From: Streptomyces sp. NBC_00236
GTDB lineage: Bacteria; Actinomycetota; Actinomycetes; Streptomycetales; Streptomycetaceae
Assembly (NCBI RefSeq): GCF_036195045.1
Contig: NZ_CP108100.1
Coordinates: 3,100,001 to 3,164,000, forward strand
DNA: 64,000 nt
Direction of reading: 5' to 3'
Shown here: one piece after another, positions 8,849-17,631 of the stretch
Numbering within the stretch: position 1 is the stretch's first letter
Layout of the letters: each line of letters opens with the position of its first letter
Program-made: the position numbers and the translations under genes
The notes under the pieces: model-generated
The model's input: the letters and a program-made list of their open reading frames with translations, nothing else
Database searches by the model: none
What the model was told of the DNA's origin: nothing

Positions 8849-10222
8849 TCAGCTGGGCTGCCTGCGGATCAGGGTCAGGACCTCGTCGCGTACCGCCGTC
8901 ATCGTTTCCTCGTCGCCGGCCTCGACGTTCAGGCGCAGCAGCGGCTCCGTGTTCGAGGGGCGGAGGTTGAACCACCAGTCCGGGGAGGTGACCGTGAGGC
9001 CGTCCAGGTCGTCGGTGGTCACGTTCTCGCGGGTGGCGAAGGCGGTCCGGACGTCTGCTGTGCGGGCCTGCTGGTCATCGACCGTGGAGTTGATCTCGCC
9101 CGAGTCTGTGTAGCGGTCGTACTGGGCCACCAGCGCCGACAGGGGCTCCTCCTGGCCGCCCAGGGCGGCCAGGACGTGGAGGGCGGCGAGCATGCCCGTA
9201 TCGGCGTTCCAGAAGTCGCGGAAGTAGTAGTGCGCCGAGTGCTCGCCGCCGAAGATCGCGCCGTGTGCGGCCATCTCCGCCTTGATGAAGGAGTGGCCGA
9301 CCCGGGTGCGGACCGGGGTGCCGCCGTGTTCGCGTACGACCTCCGGGACCGAGAGGGAGGAGATCAGGTTGTGGATGACCGTGCCCCGGCCGCCGTTGCG
9401 GGCCAGTTCCCTGGCCGCGACCAGGGCGGTGATCGCCGACGGGGAGACGCCCGCCCCGCGCTCGTCCACGACGAAGCAGCGGTCCGCGTCGCCGTCGAAG
9501 GCCAGGCCGAGGTCGGCTCCCTCGGACACCACCCGGGCCTGGAGGTCGACGATGTTCGCGGGGTCGAGCGGGTTGGCCTCGTGGTTCGGGAACGTACCGT
9601 CCAGTTCGAAGTACATCGGGACGAGTTCGAGCCGCAGACCTGCGAAGACCGTCGGGACCGTGTGGCCGCCCATGCCGTTGCCCGCGTCCACGACCACCTT
9701 CAGGGGGCGGATCGTGGTCAGGTCGACGAGGGACAGCAGGTGGGTGGCGTAGTCGGTGAGGGTGTCGCGTTCGGTGACCGTGCCGGGGGTGGTGGCCGGT
9801 GGCGGTGCGCCGGTCGTCGACCACTTCTCGACCAGGGTGCGGATCTCGGCGAGGCCGGTGTCCTGGCCCACCGGTGCGGCACCTGCCCGGCACATCTTGA
9901 TGCCGTTGTACCGCGCCGGGTTGTGCGAGGCCGTGAACATCGCGCCCGGCAGGTCCAGTGACCCCGACGCGTAGTACAGCTGGTCGGTCGAGCAGAGACC
10001 GATCATGGTGACGTCGGCTCCGCGGGCCGCCGCGCCCCGGGCGAAGGCTCCCGACAGGGCGGGGGACGTGGGGCGCATGTCATGGCCGATGACGATCGCG
10101 TCCGCGGCGGTCACCTCGACGAACGCCGCCCCGAACAGCTCGGCCATCGCCTCGTCCCACTGATCGGGCACGACTCCGCGCACGTCGTAGGCCTTCACGA
10201 GCTGCGACAGATCTGCGGTCAC
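8849..10222 (-). CDS. manB: Phosphomannomutase/phosphoglucomutase
   Basis: 457 residues, start GTG 10222 with AGGAGGA seven bases upstream. It has the full alpha-D-phosphohexomutase order: the catalytic phosphoserine loop TASHNPARYNG (~97-107), the Mg-binding DGDADR loop (~245-250), the sugar-specificity GGEHSAH loop (~325) and the phosphate-binding region RPSNTEPLLRL near the C-terminus. It converts mannose-6-phosphate to mannose-1-phosphate, feeding GDP-mannose synthesis with manA and the guanylyltransferase. From memory its positional counterpart in M. tuberculosis is Rv3257c, between the SIS protein and the DUF3499 protein, as here. Dual glucose/mannose activity is common in the family. 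Confidence 0.95.
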   Translation of the reverse strand: MTADLSQLVKAYDVRGVVPDQWDEAMAELFGAAFVEVTAADAIVIGHDMRPTSPALSGAFARGAAARGADVTMIGLCSTDQLYYASGSLDLPGAMFTASHNPARYNGIKMCRAGAAPVGQDTGLAEIRTLVEKWSTTGAPPPATTPGTVTERDTLTDYATHLLSLVDLTTIRPLKVVVDAGNGMGGHTVPTVFAGLRLELVPMYFELDGTFPNHEANPLDPANIVDLQARVVSEGADLGLAFDGDADRCFVVDERGAGVSPSAITALVAARELARNGGRGTVIHNLISSLSVPEVVREHGGTPVRTRVGHSFIKAEMAAHGAIFGGEHSAHYYFRDFWNADTGMLAALHVLAALGGQEEPLSALVAQYDRYTDSGEINSTVDDQQARTADVRTAFATRENVTTDDLDGLTVTSPDWWFNLRPSNTEPLLRLNVEAGDEETMTAVRDEVLTLIRRQPS

Positions 10223-10302
10223 GGGCCGGTCCTCCTGAGGTTTCTTCGGACCGCCAAACTACCCGGCGGCCCGGAACGCCTCACGCTCCGGGCGGCGGCC
10301 GC

Positions 10303-10680
10303 TCAGGAGTCGGGGGAGCGCAGGACCCGCAGGTGGCCTCTGCGGCCGACCTCCATCGGGTCCGCGGTGCGCGGGCCGCCGCCCCTGGAGCCGTCGGCAC
10401 GGTCCTGGGGACGCGCGGCCTCCCGTACGGCATTGGCCAGCGCTTCGAGGTCGTCGCCGCTGGGGCGGGCGGGCGCGGAGGGGTCGGAGAGCCGGACGAC
10501 CTCCCAGCCACGGGGCGCGGTCAGGCGCTCGCTGTGCTCGGCACAGAGGTCGTAGCAATGGGGCTCGGCGTAGGTGGCGAGCGGGCCGAGGACCGCAGTC
10601 GAGTCGGCATAGACGTACGTCAGTGTCGCGACGGCAGGGCGGCCGCACGCGGTGCGCGAACAGCGACGTACAGGGCTCAC
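10303..10680 (-). CDS. DUF3499 family protein
   Basis: 125 residues, start GTG 10680. The N-terminal ~65 residues contain RRCSRTACGRPAVATLTYVYADSTAVLGPL and CYDLCAEHSERLTAPRGWEVVRL, with four or more cysteines and a histidine set out like a small zinc-binding fold. The C-terminal half is low complexity. The DUF3499 call rests on this pattern and on its fixed place after manB in actinobacteria (Rv3258c in M. tuberculosis, from memory). No Shine-Dalgarno is visible; TACCGT ends 8 nt upstream of the GTG, so translation may be leaderless. Function unknown. Confidence 0.85.
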   Translation of the reverse strand: MSPVRRCSRTACGRPAVATLTYVYADSTAVLGPLATYAEPHCYDLCAEHSERLTAPRGWEVVRLSDPSAPARPSGDDLEALANAVREAARPQDRADGSRGGGPRTADPMEVGRRGHLRVLRSPDS

Positions 10681-10999
10681 GATGTTGGACGGTACCGCAC
10701 TCTTGAGCGGGCTGCGACGACTCTCCCCCGGCTCACCCCACCGTGTCGCACTGTGAGCTCGGGCACAGACTCTTCCCTGGCAACTCCCCTGACCTGCGCT
10801 GGAGGAGAGGGGCCCAGGTCATGGCGGCCACGATTCCGGTCACCACTCGATGCAAAACCTGTCACACGGCAGGGAATCAGCGATCACCAGCTGGGCCTGA
10901 AACGGGTCGTCCCATGGCCGGATCGGTCAGGAACGATCAAGCCGGTTCCCGCCCGGTCAGCCCCGGGCCGCTCGTCCGCCCGGGGGTTACGCTGCGTCA
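10681..10999. promoter_or_regulatory. Divergent intergenic region with leaderless promoters
   Basis: A gap of 319 bp between the divergent DUF3499 gene and the zincin-like gene, with no gene seen. On the plus side TACGCT (10988-10993) is followed by 6 nt and the GTG at 11000. On the minus side TACCGT (10689-10694 on the complement) lies 8 nt from the GTG at 10680. Both fit -10 elements of leaderless transcripts. Confidence 0.5.
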
Positions 11000-11431
11000 G
11001 TGATGGACAGTCCCGTACCGCCCCGCCCGTCCGAGCCCCGACCTCGGCGCCGAGACCGACACGGCCGCGGCATGCGCGGCCCCGTCGCCCCGCCCCAGGT
11101 GCCGCTGTCGGCCAGCAGGGCGGACAGTTTCCGCGATCTGGTGCAGGACTCGGTGGAGCGGCTGGAACGACGCTGGCCGCAACTGGCCGAGGTCGACTTC
11201 GTGGTCCTCGACGTGCCGGGGACGTCGGAGGAGACCGTGCCGCTGGGAAGCGCGTTGCCCGCGGAGAAGGAACGGCCGGCGCAGATCGTCATCTACCGGC
11301 GCCCGGTCGAGATCCGCACCAAGAACCGTGACGAGCGTGCGCTGCTGGTGCACGAGGTCGTGGTCGAGCAGGTCGCGGAGCTGCTCGGACTCTCGCCCGA
11401 GTCGGTCGATCCCCGGTACGGGCAGGAGTAG
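11000..11431 (+). CDS. Metallopeptidase-family (zincin-like) protein with degenerate HExxH
   Basis: 143 residues from the GTG at 11000, chosen because a TACGCT -10-like hexamer ends 6 nt before it (leaderless start); the ATG at 11003 is one codon later and no Shine-Dalgarno is seen for either. The N-terminus is Arg/Pro-rich. Residues ~37-140 resemble the actinobacterial zincin-like family (Rv3259-type, PF06262-like). Where the family has HExxH this protein has HEVVVEQVAELLG, so the second zinc-ligand histidine is a valine. Either metal binding is altered or activity is lost. It is convergent with the DUF5719 gene over a strong terminator. Confidence 0.8.
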   Translation: MMDSPVPPRPSEPRPRRRDRHGRGMRGPVAPPQVPLSASRADSFRDLVQDSVERLERRWPQLAEVDFVVLDVPGTSEETVPLGSALPAEKERPAQIVIYRRPVEIRTKNRDERALLVHEVVVEQVAELLGLSPESVDPRYGQE

Positions 11432-11435
11432 GCGG

Positions 11436-11488
11436 CCGCAGGCGGGTGGGGGCGGGCCGGTTTCCGGCCCGCCCCCACCCGCCTGCGG
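11436..11488. terminator. Bidirectional terminator, 25-bp perfect stem
   Basis: A 25-bp arm (11436-11460) and its exact complement (11464-11488) flank a three-base ttt loop. It sits between the convergent stops at 11431 and 11491 and would terminate both transcripts. Confidence 0.92.
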
Positions 11489-11490
11489 TG

Positions 11491-13014
11491 TCAGTCGTCC
11501 AGGACCGACAGGTCCTGTTCGGCGGCCGGTACCTCGACCGTTCCACGGTCGTCGGGCAGCGTCTGCACCGTGAACATCGGGATGCCGTCCATCGGGACCG
11601 TCAGCGTGCGGGCGGCGTGGACCGGGCCGCCCGACTGCGTCTCGACGGTCAGCGCGTACGTGCCCTTGAGCCCCGCCGGCACCGGCGGGGCGACCGCGAG
11701 GGTCGTACCGGCGGCCACCTTGTACGTCTTGCTGACCGGGGTGCCGCCCTTGCTGCCCGCTGACGCCGTGACCTTCACGGTGCCGGCGGCGCCGGGGGCG
11801 GTGAGCGAGAGGACCGATCCCTTCGCCCGGTTGTCCGCGGCGGTCGCCTGCGCGCCCACCGGGCCCGTCGCCGGGATGTAGCCGACCTCCTGCTTGTCGC
11901 CCTTGCCGCGGACCACCCGCAGAGCGGCCACCACCGGGGTGGCCTTGCCTTCCTGGGGGGTCAGGAGCAGGGAGCCCGGCTCGCCCCGGGTCAGGGCCTT
12001 CAGGTCGACGCCGGCGGTCATCTGCGACTTGACGTGGAGTTCCTCGTGACCCGCCGGTGAGATCGCGCCCGTCTTGCCGAGCAGTTTCACCGTGAGGTCG
12101 GCGTCGTCCTCGCCGGGGGCGAAGGCCACCAGCCGCACCGAGGTCGCGTCCGCCGGGATACCGGGCAGGACCAGGGTGCCCGTCGGCTCGGTGGAGGCGG
12201 CGAGCCAGTCGCTGCCGCTCTTGTCGTCGGCGGTCCTGACGACCGCCCCGACGCGTCCGCTCCGGGTGGTGACGTGGACGGTCACATCGTCCTCGGCCTT
12301 GCTGGTCAGCGTCGAGATGAGGACGCGGATACCGGACCGGGCGGGCACCGTGATGTCTTCGCCCACCTCGGACTTGAGCGGGCCCTCCGGACCGTACAGC
12401 TCGATGTCGGCGACGGCGGCGGTGTCGTCCGGGTTGGTGAGGTGGACGTAGTCCTCGCGGGACTTCGCCGTACTCGCGGCCGGGAACCAGAAGTCGGTGT
12501 CGGGCACGGTGCAGCCGACCCCGAGCAGCCCTCGGGAGTCGCCCGCCTCGACGGTGGTGGTCTGCTGGGCGGTCCAGCCGGGGGCCAGCCGGCCCGTGGC
12601 GGTGCCGACGAGGGCCGGGGCGTCCGCGCCGGACACCTCGGCGGTCGCCGGCTTGCCGGGCTCCTTGAGGAGGACGACCGGCTTGTCCGGGTCCGCCTTC
12701 CCGGTCTTCTTGTCCTTGTCCTTCGCGGTGTCCTTGGCCACGTCCTTGACGGCCGTGGACAGGAGTTCGGCCGTACCGGCCGGTCCGGCGGCCGCACCGC
12801 TCTTCGCCGCCGGGGTGAAGGAGGTGTACTCCGTCTCCGCGAGGTCGGACAGGCCCGGGGCCGGGCAGAGCAGGCTGGAGCGTTCGACGGGCAGCCGGGT
12901 GGCGGCCTTCGCCGTCGTCGTACCTCCACCGTCCGGCGCGGTGACCGCGGCGAATCCGGTGACGGCGGCGAGGGCGACGGCCCCGGCGATGAGGGACAGG
13001 CTGGTGGACTTCAC
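11491..13014 (-). CDS. DUF5719 family secreted/membrane-anchored protein
   Basis: 507 residues, start GTG 13014, overlapping the upstream glycosyltransferase stop by four bases (GTGA), so translational coupling is likely. A signal-type hydrophobic segment spans ~5-25 (LSLIAGAVALAAVTGFAAVTA). The rest is extracellular, beta-rich and Asp/Thr/Gly-rich, with repeated strand-turn units ending with VPMDGIPMFTVQTLPDDRGTVEV. This fits DUF5719, a family found next to large GT2 membrane proteins in actinobacteria. A partner role with the glycosyltransferase at the cell surface is inference from the coupling. No catalytic motif is recognised. Confidence 0.82.
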   Translation of the reverse strand: MKSTSLSLIAGAVALAAVTGFAAVTAPDGGGTTTAKAATRLPVERSSLLCPAPGLSDLAETEYTSFTPAAKSGAAAGPAGTAELLSTAVKDVAKDTAKDKDKKTGKADPDKPVVLLKEPGKPATAEVSGADAPALVGTATGRLAPGWTAQQTTTVEAGDSRGLLGVGCTVPDTDFWFPAASTAKSREDYVHLTNPDDTAAVADIELYGPEGPLKSEVGEDITVPARSGIRVLISTLTSKAEDDVTVHVTTRSGRVGAVVRTADDKSGSDWLAASTEPTGTLVLPGIPADATSVRLVAFAPGEDDADLTVKLLGKTGAISPAGHEELHVKSQMTAGVDLKALTRGEPGSLLLTPQEGKATPVVAALRVVRGKGDKQEVGYIPATGPVGAQATAADNRAKGSVLSLTAPGAAGTVKVTASAGSKGGTPVSKTYKVAAGTTLAVAPPVPAGLKGTYALTVETQSGGPVHAARTLTVPMDGIPMFTVQTLPDDRGTVEVPAAEQDLSVLDD

Positions 13015-16000
13015 TCGGACTCGCCTCGCGATGCGTTACGGGTCGGCCACGGGTTCTGGCCCGGGGCCGGGTTCCCGTCGGGGTTCTCGTCGGGGTTCTG
13101 CGGGTCGTACGCGCCCTGCTCGCCGTAGGCGCCCTGGGTGCCGTACTGACCCGTGCCGTACTGGCCGGCGTCGTAGGGGGCGTTGTTGCCGTACTGACCG
13201 TCGGGGGCGTACTGACCGCTGTTGTCCTGCGGGAGACTGCCGTACTGGCCCTGGGCGTACGGGGGGTACTCGCCCTGCTGCTGCGGGTAGCCGTATGCCT
13301 CGTAGCCCGCGGCGCCGTCAGGCTGCTGCTGCGCGGCACCGTACTGGCCGTCCTCGTACTGACCCTCCTGGTACGGGCTTTCCTGGTACTGGCCTTCCTG
13401 GTACTGGCCTTCCTGGTACTGCGGGTAGTCGGCGCCCTGGTACTGCCGGCCGTCCCATTCCCCGTACTGCTGCTGCGGCACCGCCGCGTACTGGCCGGTG
13501 TCGCCGTCGGCCTGCTGGGGGACGAAGACGTCCTGCCCGGCGTCGGTGCCGAGCGGCTCCTGCCCGTCGGGCAGGCCGGTCTGCTGGGCGGGGAAGTGGT
13601 CCGCCCGCTCCCCCGCGGCCACGGGCTCGCCGCCGTCGAGGTTCTCGACGTCGTCGCCCTCGCCCTCCGCCAGCGCGGCCGCTCGCAGCCTGCGGGCCCG
13701 GCGCCCCTCACCGGCGACCGGCTCGGCGGGGACCGGTGCGTCCTCCTCGGGCAGGTCGTCGTCGATCTCCCGGCGGCGGCCCGGCAGGGCCAGGACCAGG
13801 AGGACCACGGTGAGCGCGGCCTGGATCCAGATCCACACGGAGTGCGTGAAGGGCGTCTCGTACGTGAGGTCGAGCTTGCCGCCCCCGGTGGGGAGCTCGA
13901 AGCCCTGCGCCCAGCCGTCGACGGTCTTGCGGGTCAGCGGCCGTCCGTCGAGCGTGGCCTGCCAGCCCGGGTCGGCGGCCTCGGCGATCCGCAGCACCCG
14001 GCCCGCGCCGCCCGGCTCGATCTCGGTGTGCGCCTCGACGGGCTCGGAGCCCACCGGGAGCTGCTCGTCGGCGGCTGCCGCCGGGACGATCATGATCCGG
14101 GCGACCTGGCGGTCCACCTGCCAGAGCGCGCTGCCGTCCAGCTGACTGAGGCGCCTGAGGCCGGGGGTCGCGTCGAGGACGCGGCTCATCTGCTTCGGCG
14201 CCCCGTCCCGGACGAGGACGTAGCGGATCGCGAAGCTGCGGAGCTGGCTGCCCTGGTCGGCGCCGGAGCCCGCGACCAGGTTGGCGACGACCTTGTCGAG
14301 GTGGCTGTTGCCCTCGCCCGCCGCGGCCAGTTCGGCATCGCCCAGCCGCGCGCCGGAGCCACGGATCAGGGTGTACGCGACGGAGCTGGGCGAGGTGCCG
14401 CCGAGCACCAGGGTGCGCGGCTGGTCCCGGGTGCCGCTCTCCTCGGCGACGAACGCGGGCACCTGCACCGGGTCGCGGCGCTCCAGGGGCCCCGCGGCGC
14501 CGCCGATCATCCAGCCGGCGGCGGCCAGCACGGGGGCCACCCCGGCGGCCAGCGCGATCAGGACGGCGACCGGCTGACGCCAGCCGAAGCTGAGCTCGGC
14601 GACGCGGATCCGGGCACCGTCCGCGCCGACCAGCGCGGCGGCGATGAGCGCGGCGCCGTAGACGAGGGTGGCCGGTCCGGCCCAGCCGGATCCGTTGGCG
14701 AGCCCCGCGAAGGCCAGGGCCACCAGGGCCACGACCCAGGCGGTCCGGGCGGCGAACTGCCGCTCCCCGCGCAGCAGCGCGGCCAGGGCCGCGAGCACGA
14801 CGCCGAGGAGCAGGACGCCGCCGGCCGCCTTGGGGCCACCGGGGCTGATGCCGAGGAGGTCCAGAGCGGAGGCCGAGCCCGAACCGGTCTCCAGCCCCGC
14901 TTCCTTCAGGAAGGACGAGGGGCTCGTCAGGAGCGACAGCGACCAGGGCGCGAGAACCAGCAGCGGAGTGCCGACCGCGGCGAGGAAGCGGAGGCCGTAG
15001 GCCGTGATGTCGCCCCGGCGCAGCGCCAGCACGCCGATGCCGAGGACCACGGCGAGCGGCCAGACGATGGGGGTGAACGCCATCGCGAGGGTGAGCAGCA
15101 GGGTGTACGCCCAGGTGGCGCGCCAGCTGCCGCGGCTGTCGCCGCCGCCGCTCCGCATGCCGTGCGCGGAGACGGCCGCACGGGCGATCAGCGGGAGCAG
15201 GACGGCGAGGACGGCGGTGCCGAGGCGGCCGGTCGCCAGGGCGCCGGTCGCGGCGGGCAGGAAGGCGTACGCGACGCTGGCCCAGGCCCGCAGCAGCCGG
15301 GAGGGGAGCAGCGGCCGGGAGACGAAGTAGGCGGTGAGTCCGGCGAGCGGGACCGAGCAGACCAGCAGCAGGGTCAGAGCGAAGCCGGTGGAGCCGAGGA
15401 ACAGCCCGGACAGGGCCGAGATGACGGCCAGGTAGGGCGGTGCGGTCTGGGTGCCGCCGGTGCCGACGGTGTGCCATCCGTCCGCGTAGCGGCCCCACAG
15501 GTCGGAGACGTCGCCGGGTGCGGGCAGCAGGACGCCGCCGGCCAGGGCGCCGCCGCCGAGGAGGCTGCGGCAGGCGACCAGTGAGACGAGGAGCAGGAGG
15601 GCGAAGAGCACCGGGCCCGGCTTGCGGCCGACGCGCTTCAGCCTGGCGAACTGGTCGATCTCCAGGAAGTCGGCGTCGTCGCCGCCCGGGCCGGATTCGA
15701 CGGCTCCGTGGCGCGAGCCGCCGGACTCGGGCTCCGCGCCGCCGCCGAAGTTCCCGGCGACCTGTTCGACCGTCGCGCGGACGGTGGCGCCGGGTGGGGG
15801 GAAGAGCCCGCGCAGTTCGGCCGGGTCGACGGCCCCCTTGCCGCGGTGGCGCCGGGCGGCGAGGATCCGGCCGGGGCGCAGCAGGGTGCCGAGGAGGCCG
15901 GTGACCTCGTCGAGTGCCTGGCCGGGCACCTTGCCGACGAGGTAGGCGAGCGTACGCAGCAGGGTGCCGAGCACGAGCCTGAGCAGTACCCAGGGCAGCC

Positions 16001-16937
16001 GTTTGCCGGGGGCGTTGACGAGCATGGTGTAGACGGCGCCGGCCTTGTCGACGCGGTGCGGGCTGGAGACCGAACGGCCGGCGCAGTCGATGGGGCGGCG
16101 TTCGCGGGCGGAGGCCTCGGCGTGCCGGAGGACGGCGTCGGGGGCGACCAGCACCCGGTGTCCCGCCATGTGGGCGCGCCAGCACAGGTCGACGTCGTCG
16201 CGCATCAGGGGCAGTCTGCGGTCGAAGCCGCCGAGCTCCTCCCAGACGTCCCGGCGGATCAGCATGCCCGCGGTGGAGACGGACAGGACGGTGCGGACCT
16301 GGTCGTGCTGGCCCTGGTCCTGCTCGCGCCGGTCGAGGCCGGTCCAGCGGCGTCCGCTGTTGGCGATCGAGACGCCGACTTCGAGGAGCTGCCTGCGGTC
16401 GTACCAGCCGCGGAGTTTGGGGCCGACGATCGCGGCGTGCTGGTCGCCGTCGACGACGCGCAGCATCTCGGCGAGGGCGTCGGGTTCGGGTGCGCAGTCG
16501 TCGTGGAGCAGCCAGAGCCACTGCACCGGTTCGCCGTGCGGCAGGTCCGGCAGGTCGTAGGCGTCGTCGCGCCAGGACCTGGTGACGGGGTCCCAGCCGC
16601 TGGGGCGCTTCAGGTACGGCAGGTCGTCCGGAGTCAGGACGCCGGCGGTGCGGCTCGCCTCCTCGACGGCCGTGCCGAAGCCCGTACGCCGCGCGAGGTG
16701 CAGGACGCGGTCGGCGCCGAGCGCCTCGGTGACCAGGCGCGCGGAGTCGTCGGCGCTGCCGGTGTCGGCGGCGACGACGTTCTGTACGGGGCGTTCCTGC
16801 CCGAGCAGCCCGGCGAGCACGTCGGGCAGCCAGCGTGCGCCGTCGTGGGAGACGAGCACGGCGGTGACGACGTGCCGGGGGAACTCTGGGGCGGCGGCGG
16901 CCGCGTACGGCGCCGTTGCTTGGCTGTGCACGGACAT
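13011..16937 (-). CDS. Large GT2 glycosyltransferase fused to a multi-span membrane region and Gln/Tyr-rich tail
   Basis: 1308 residues. The start at 16937 (MSVHSQATAPY) has GGAGGGCCC about 8 nt upstream; the frame is open back to 17480 but non-coding in character. Residues ~20-300 are a GT-A/GT2 domain: VTAVLVSHDGARWLPDVLAGLL, DTGSADDSA, WLWLLHDDCAPEPDALAEML (DxD-like metal site) and RDDVDLCWRAH. About 440-1055 contains some 12 membrane spans with an extracytoplasmic domain before the last span. Residues ~1146-1286 are a low-complexity tail with QYQEGQ-type repeats. It probably transfers a sugar to a lipid-linked or surface acceptor; donor and product are unknown. It is coupled to the DUF5719 gene. 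Confidence 0.88.
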   Translation of the reverse strand: MSVHSQATAPYAAAAAPEFPRHVVTAVLVSHDGARWLPDVLAGLLGQERPVQNVVAADTGSADDSARLVTEALGADRVLHLARRTGFGTAVEEASRTAGVLTPDDLPYLKRPSGWDPVTRSWRDDAYDLPDLPHGEPVQWLWLLHDDCAPEPDALAEMLRVVDGDQHAAIVGPKLRGWYDRRQLLEVGVSIANSGRRWTGLDRREQDQGQHDQVRTVLSVSTAGMLIRRDVWEELGGFDRRLPLMRDDVDLCWRAHMAGHRVLVAPDAVLRHAEASARERRPIDCAGRSVSSPHRVDKAGAVYTMLVNAPGKRLPWVLLRLVLGTLLRTLAYLVGKVPGQALDEVTGLLGTLLRPGRILAARRHRGKGAVDPAELRGLFPPPGATVRATVEQVAGNFGGGAEPESGGSRHGAVESGPGGDDADFLEIDQFARLKRVGRKPGPVLFALLLLVSLVACRSLLGGGALAGGVLLPAPGDVSDLWGRYADGWHTVGTGGTQTAPPYLAVISALSGLFLGSTGFALTLLLVCSVPLAGLTAYFVSRPLLPSRLLRAWASVAYAFLPAATGALATGRLGTAVLAVLLPLIARAAVSAHGMRSGGGDSRGSWRATWAYTLLLTLAMAFTPIVWPLAVVLGIGVLALRRGDITAYGLRFLAAVGTPLLVLAPWSLSLLTSPSSFLKEAGLETGSGSASALDLLGISPGGPKAAGGVLLLGVVLAALAALLRGERQFAARTAWVVALVALAFAGLANGSGWAGPATLVYGAALIAAALVGADGARIRVAELSFGWRQPVAVLIALAAGVAPVLAAAGWMIGGAAGPLERRDPVQVPAFVAEESGTRDQPRTLVLGGTSPSSVAYTLIRGSGARLGDAELAAAGEGNSHLDKVVANLVAGSGADQGSQLRSFAIRYVLVRDGAPKQMSRVLDATPGLRRLSQLDGSALWQVDRQVARIMIVPAAAADEQLPVGSEPVEAHTEIEPGGAGRVLRIAEAADPGWQATLDGRPLTRKTVDGWAQGFELPTGGGKLDLTYETPFTHSVWIWIQAALTVVLLVLALPGRRREIDDDLPEEDAPVPAEPVAGEGRRARRLRAAALAEGEGDDVENLDGGEPVAAGERADHFPAQQTGLPDGQEPLGTDAGQDVFVPQQADGDTGQYAAVPQQQYGEWDGRQYQGADYPQYQEGQYQEGQYQESPYQEGQYEDGQYGAAQQQPDGAAGYEAYGYPQQQGEYPPYAQGQYGSLPQDNSGQYAPDGQYGNNAPYDAGQYGTGQYGTQGAYGEQGAYDPQNPDENPDGNPAPGQNPWPTRNASRGESE

Positions 16938-16962
16938 CGAGGTACGGGCCCTCCGGCCGGGT

Positions 16963-16980
16963 CCGGGGGACGTCCCCCGG
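16963..16980. promoter_or_regulatory. 18-bp perfect palindrome in the glycosyltransferase leader
   Basis: CCGGGGGAC meets its exact complement with no spacer, 26 nt upstream of the GT2 start and just before its ribosome site. It could act as a protein site or an RNA hairpin limiting initiation. The rest of 16938-17367 (430 bp) holds the whiB terminator and short gggaaaccggaggt duplications near 17158, with no gene seen. Confidence 0.4.
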
Positions 16981-17236
16981 GGGCTGCATCGGTGTACACG
17001 CGCGCCCTGTCGGGTCGTTGGCGCGTCTCGGACGGGGCCCCACACTAACGGTACGGATAACCGGGGTGGCGCGGAGCGGTTGAACGAGAGCGGCGGCACA
17101 GCGGTGGAGGGCGGTCGGCGCCCGGGCCCGGCACGGCGACGCAGGGTGCCGGGGGCGGGAAACCGGAGGTGGGAAACCGGAGGTGCGGCAGCAGGACGTC
17201 GGGGGTACGGCAGCGGCGGGGCCCGGGGGTACGGCA

Positions 17237-17277
17237 ATGGCCCGCCGCCTGCGGGCAGGGTGCAGGCGGCGGGCCAT
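17237..17277 (-). terminator. whiB terminator
   Basis: A perfect 16-bp stem (17237-17252 with 17262-17277) around a 9-nt loop. It lies 91 nt past the whiB stop on the minus strand and well upstream of the GT2 start. Confidence 0.85.
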
Positions 17278-17367
17278 GGGCGGCTCAGGTCCGGGGAGCG
17301 GCCCGATCCCCGGGGTGTTTCTCGCGGCCGGCCTGCGGGCCGGGGGCGTTTCGCGGAGGGGGCCGGG

Positions 17368-17631
17368 TCAGACCGCGGCCTTCTTGAGGCGCCGTCGCTC
17401 TCGCTCGGAAAGACCGCCCCAGATGCCGAATCGTTCGTCCTTGGAAAGGGCGTACTCCAGGCATTCGGACCGGACTTCACAGGCGAGGCAGACCTTCTTG
17501 GCCTCGCGGGTGGATCCGCCCTTCTCGGGGAAGAAGGACTCGGGATCGGTCTGGGCGCACAGTGCGCGCTCCTGCCAGCCGAGTTCCTCGTCCGCGTCCT
17601 CGACCAGCAGTTGCTGGAACAGCTCGGTCAT
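17368..17631 (-). CDS. whiB: WhiB-family iron-sulfur developmental regulator
   Basis: 87 residues, start ATG 17631 with GAGGGG upstream. The four cluster cysteines are C25, C48, C51 and C57 (the latter three in CLACEVRSEC), followed by the GIWGG turn at 69-73 and a basic C-terminus (SERERRRLKKAAV) that binds DNA. Sequence and neighbourhood match Streptomyces WhiB, the partner of WhiA needed for sporulation septation, and M. tuberculosis WhiB2. It acts with the principal sigma factor as a [4Fe-4S] transcription factor in the cytosol. The long upstream region (17632-18049) suggests several promoters. A perfect 16-bp hairpin ends the transcript. Confidence 0.96.
   Translation of the reverse strand: MTELFQQLLVEDADEELGWQERALCAQTDPESFFPEKGGSTREAKKVCLACEVRSECLEYALSKDERFGIWGGLSERERRRLKKAAV

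Noticed and set aside
11293-11546. Short minus-strand frames across the 11436-11488 hairpin
   Set aside because: They span a perfect 25-bp terminator and oppose the zincin-like gene; not genes.
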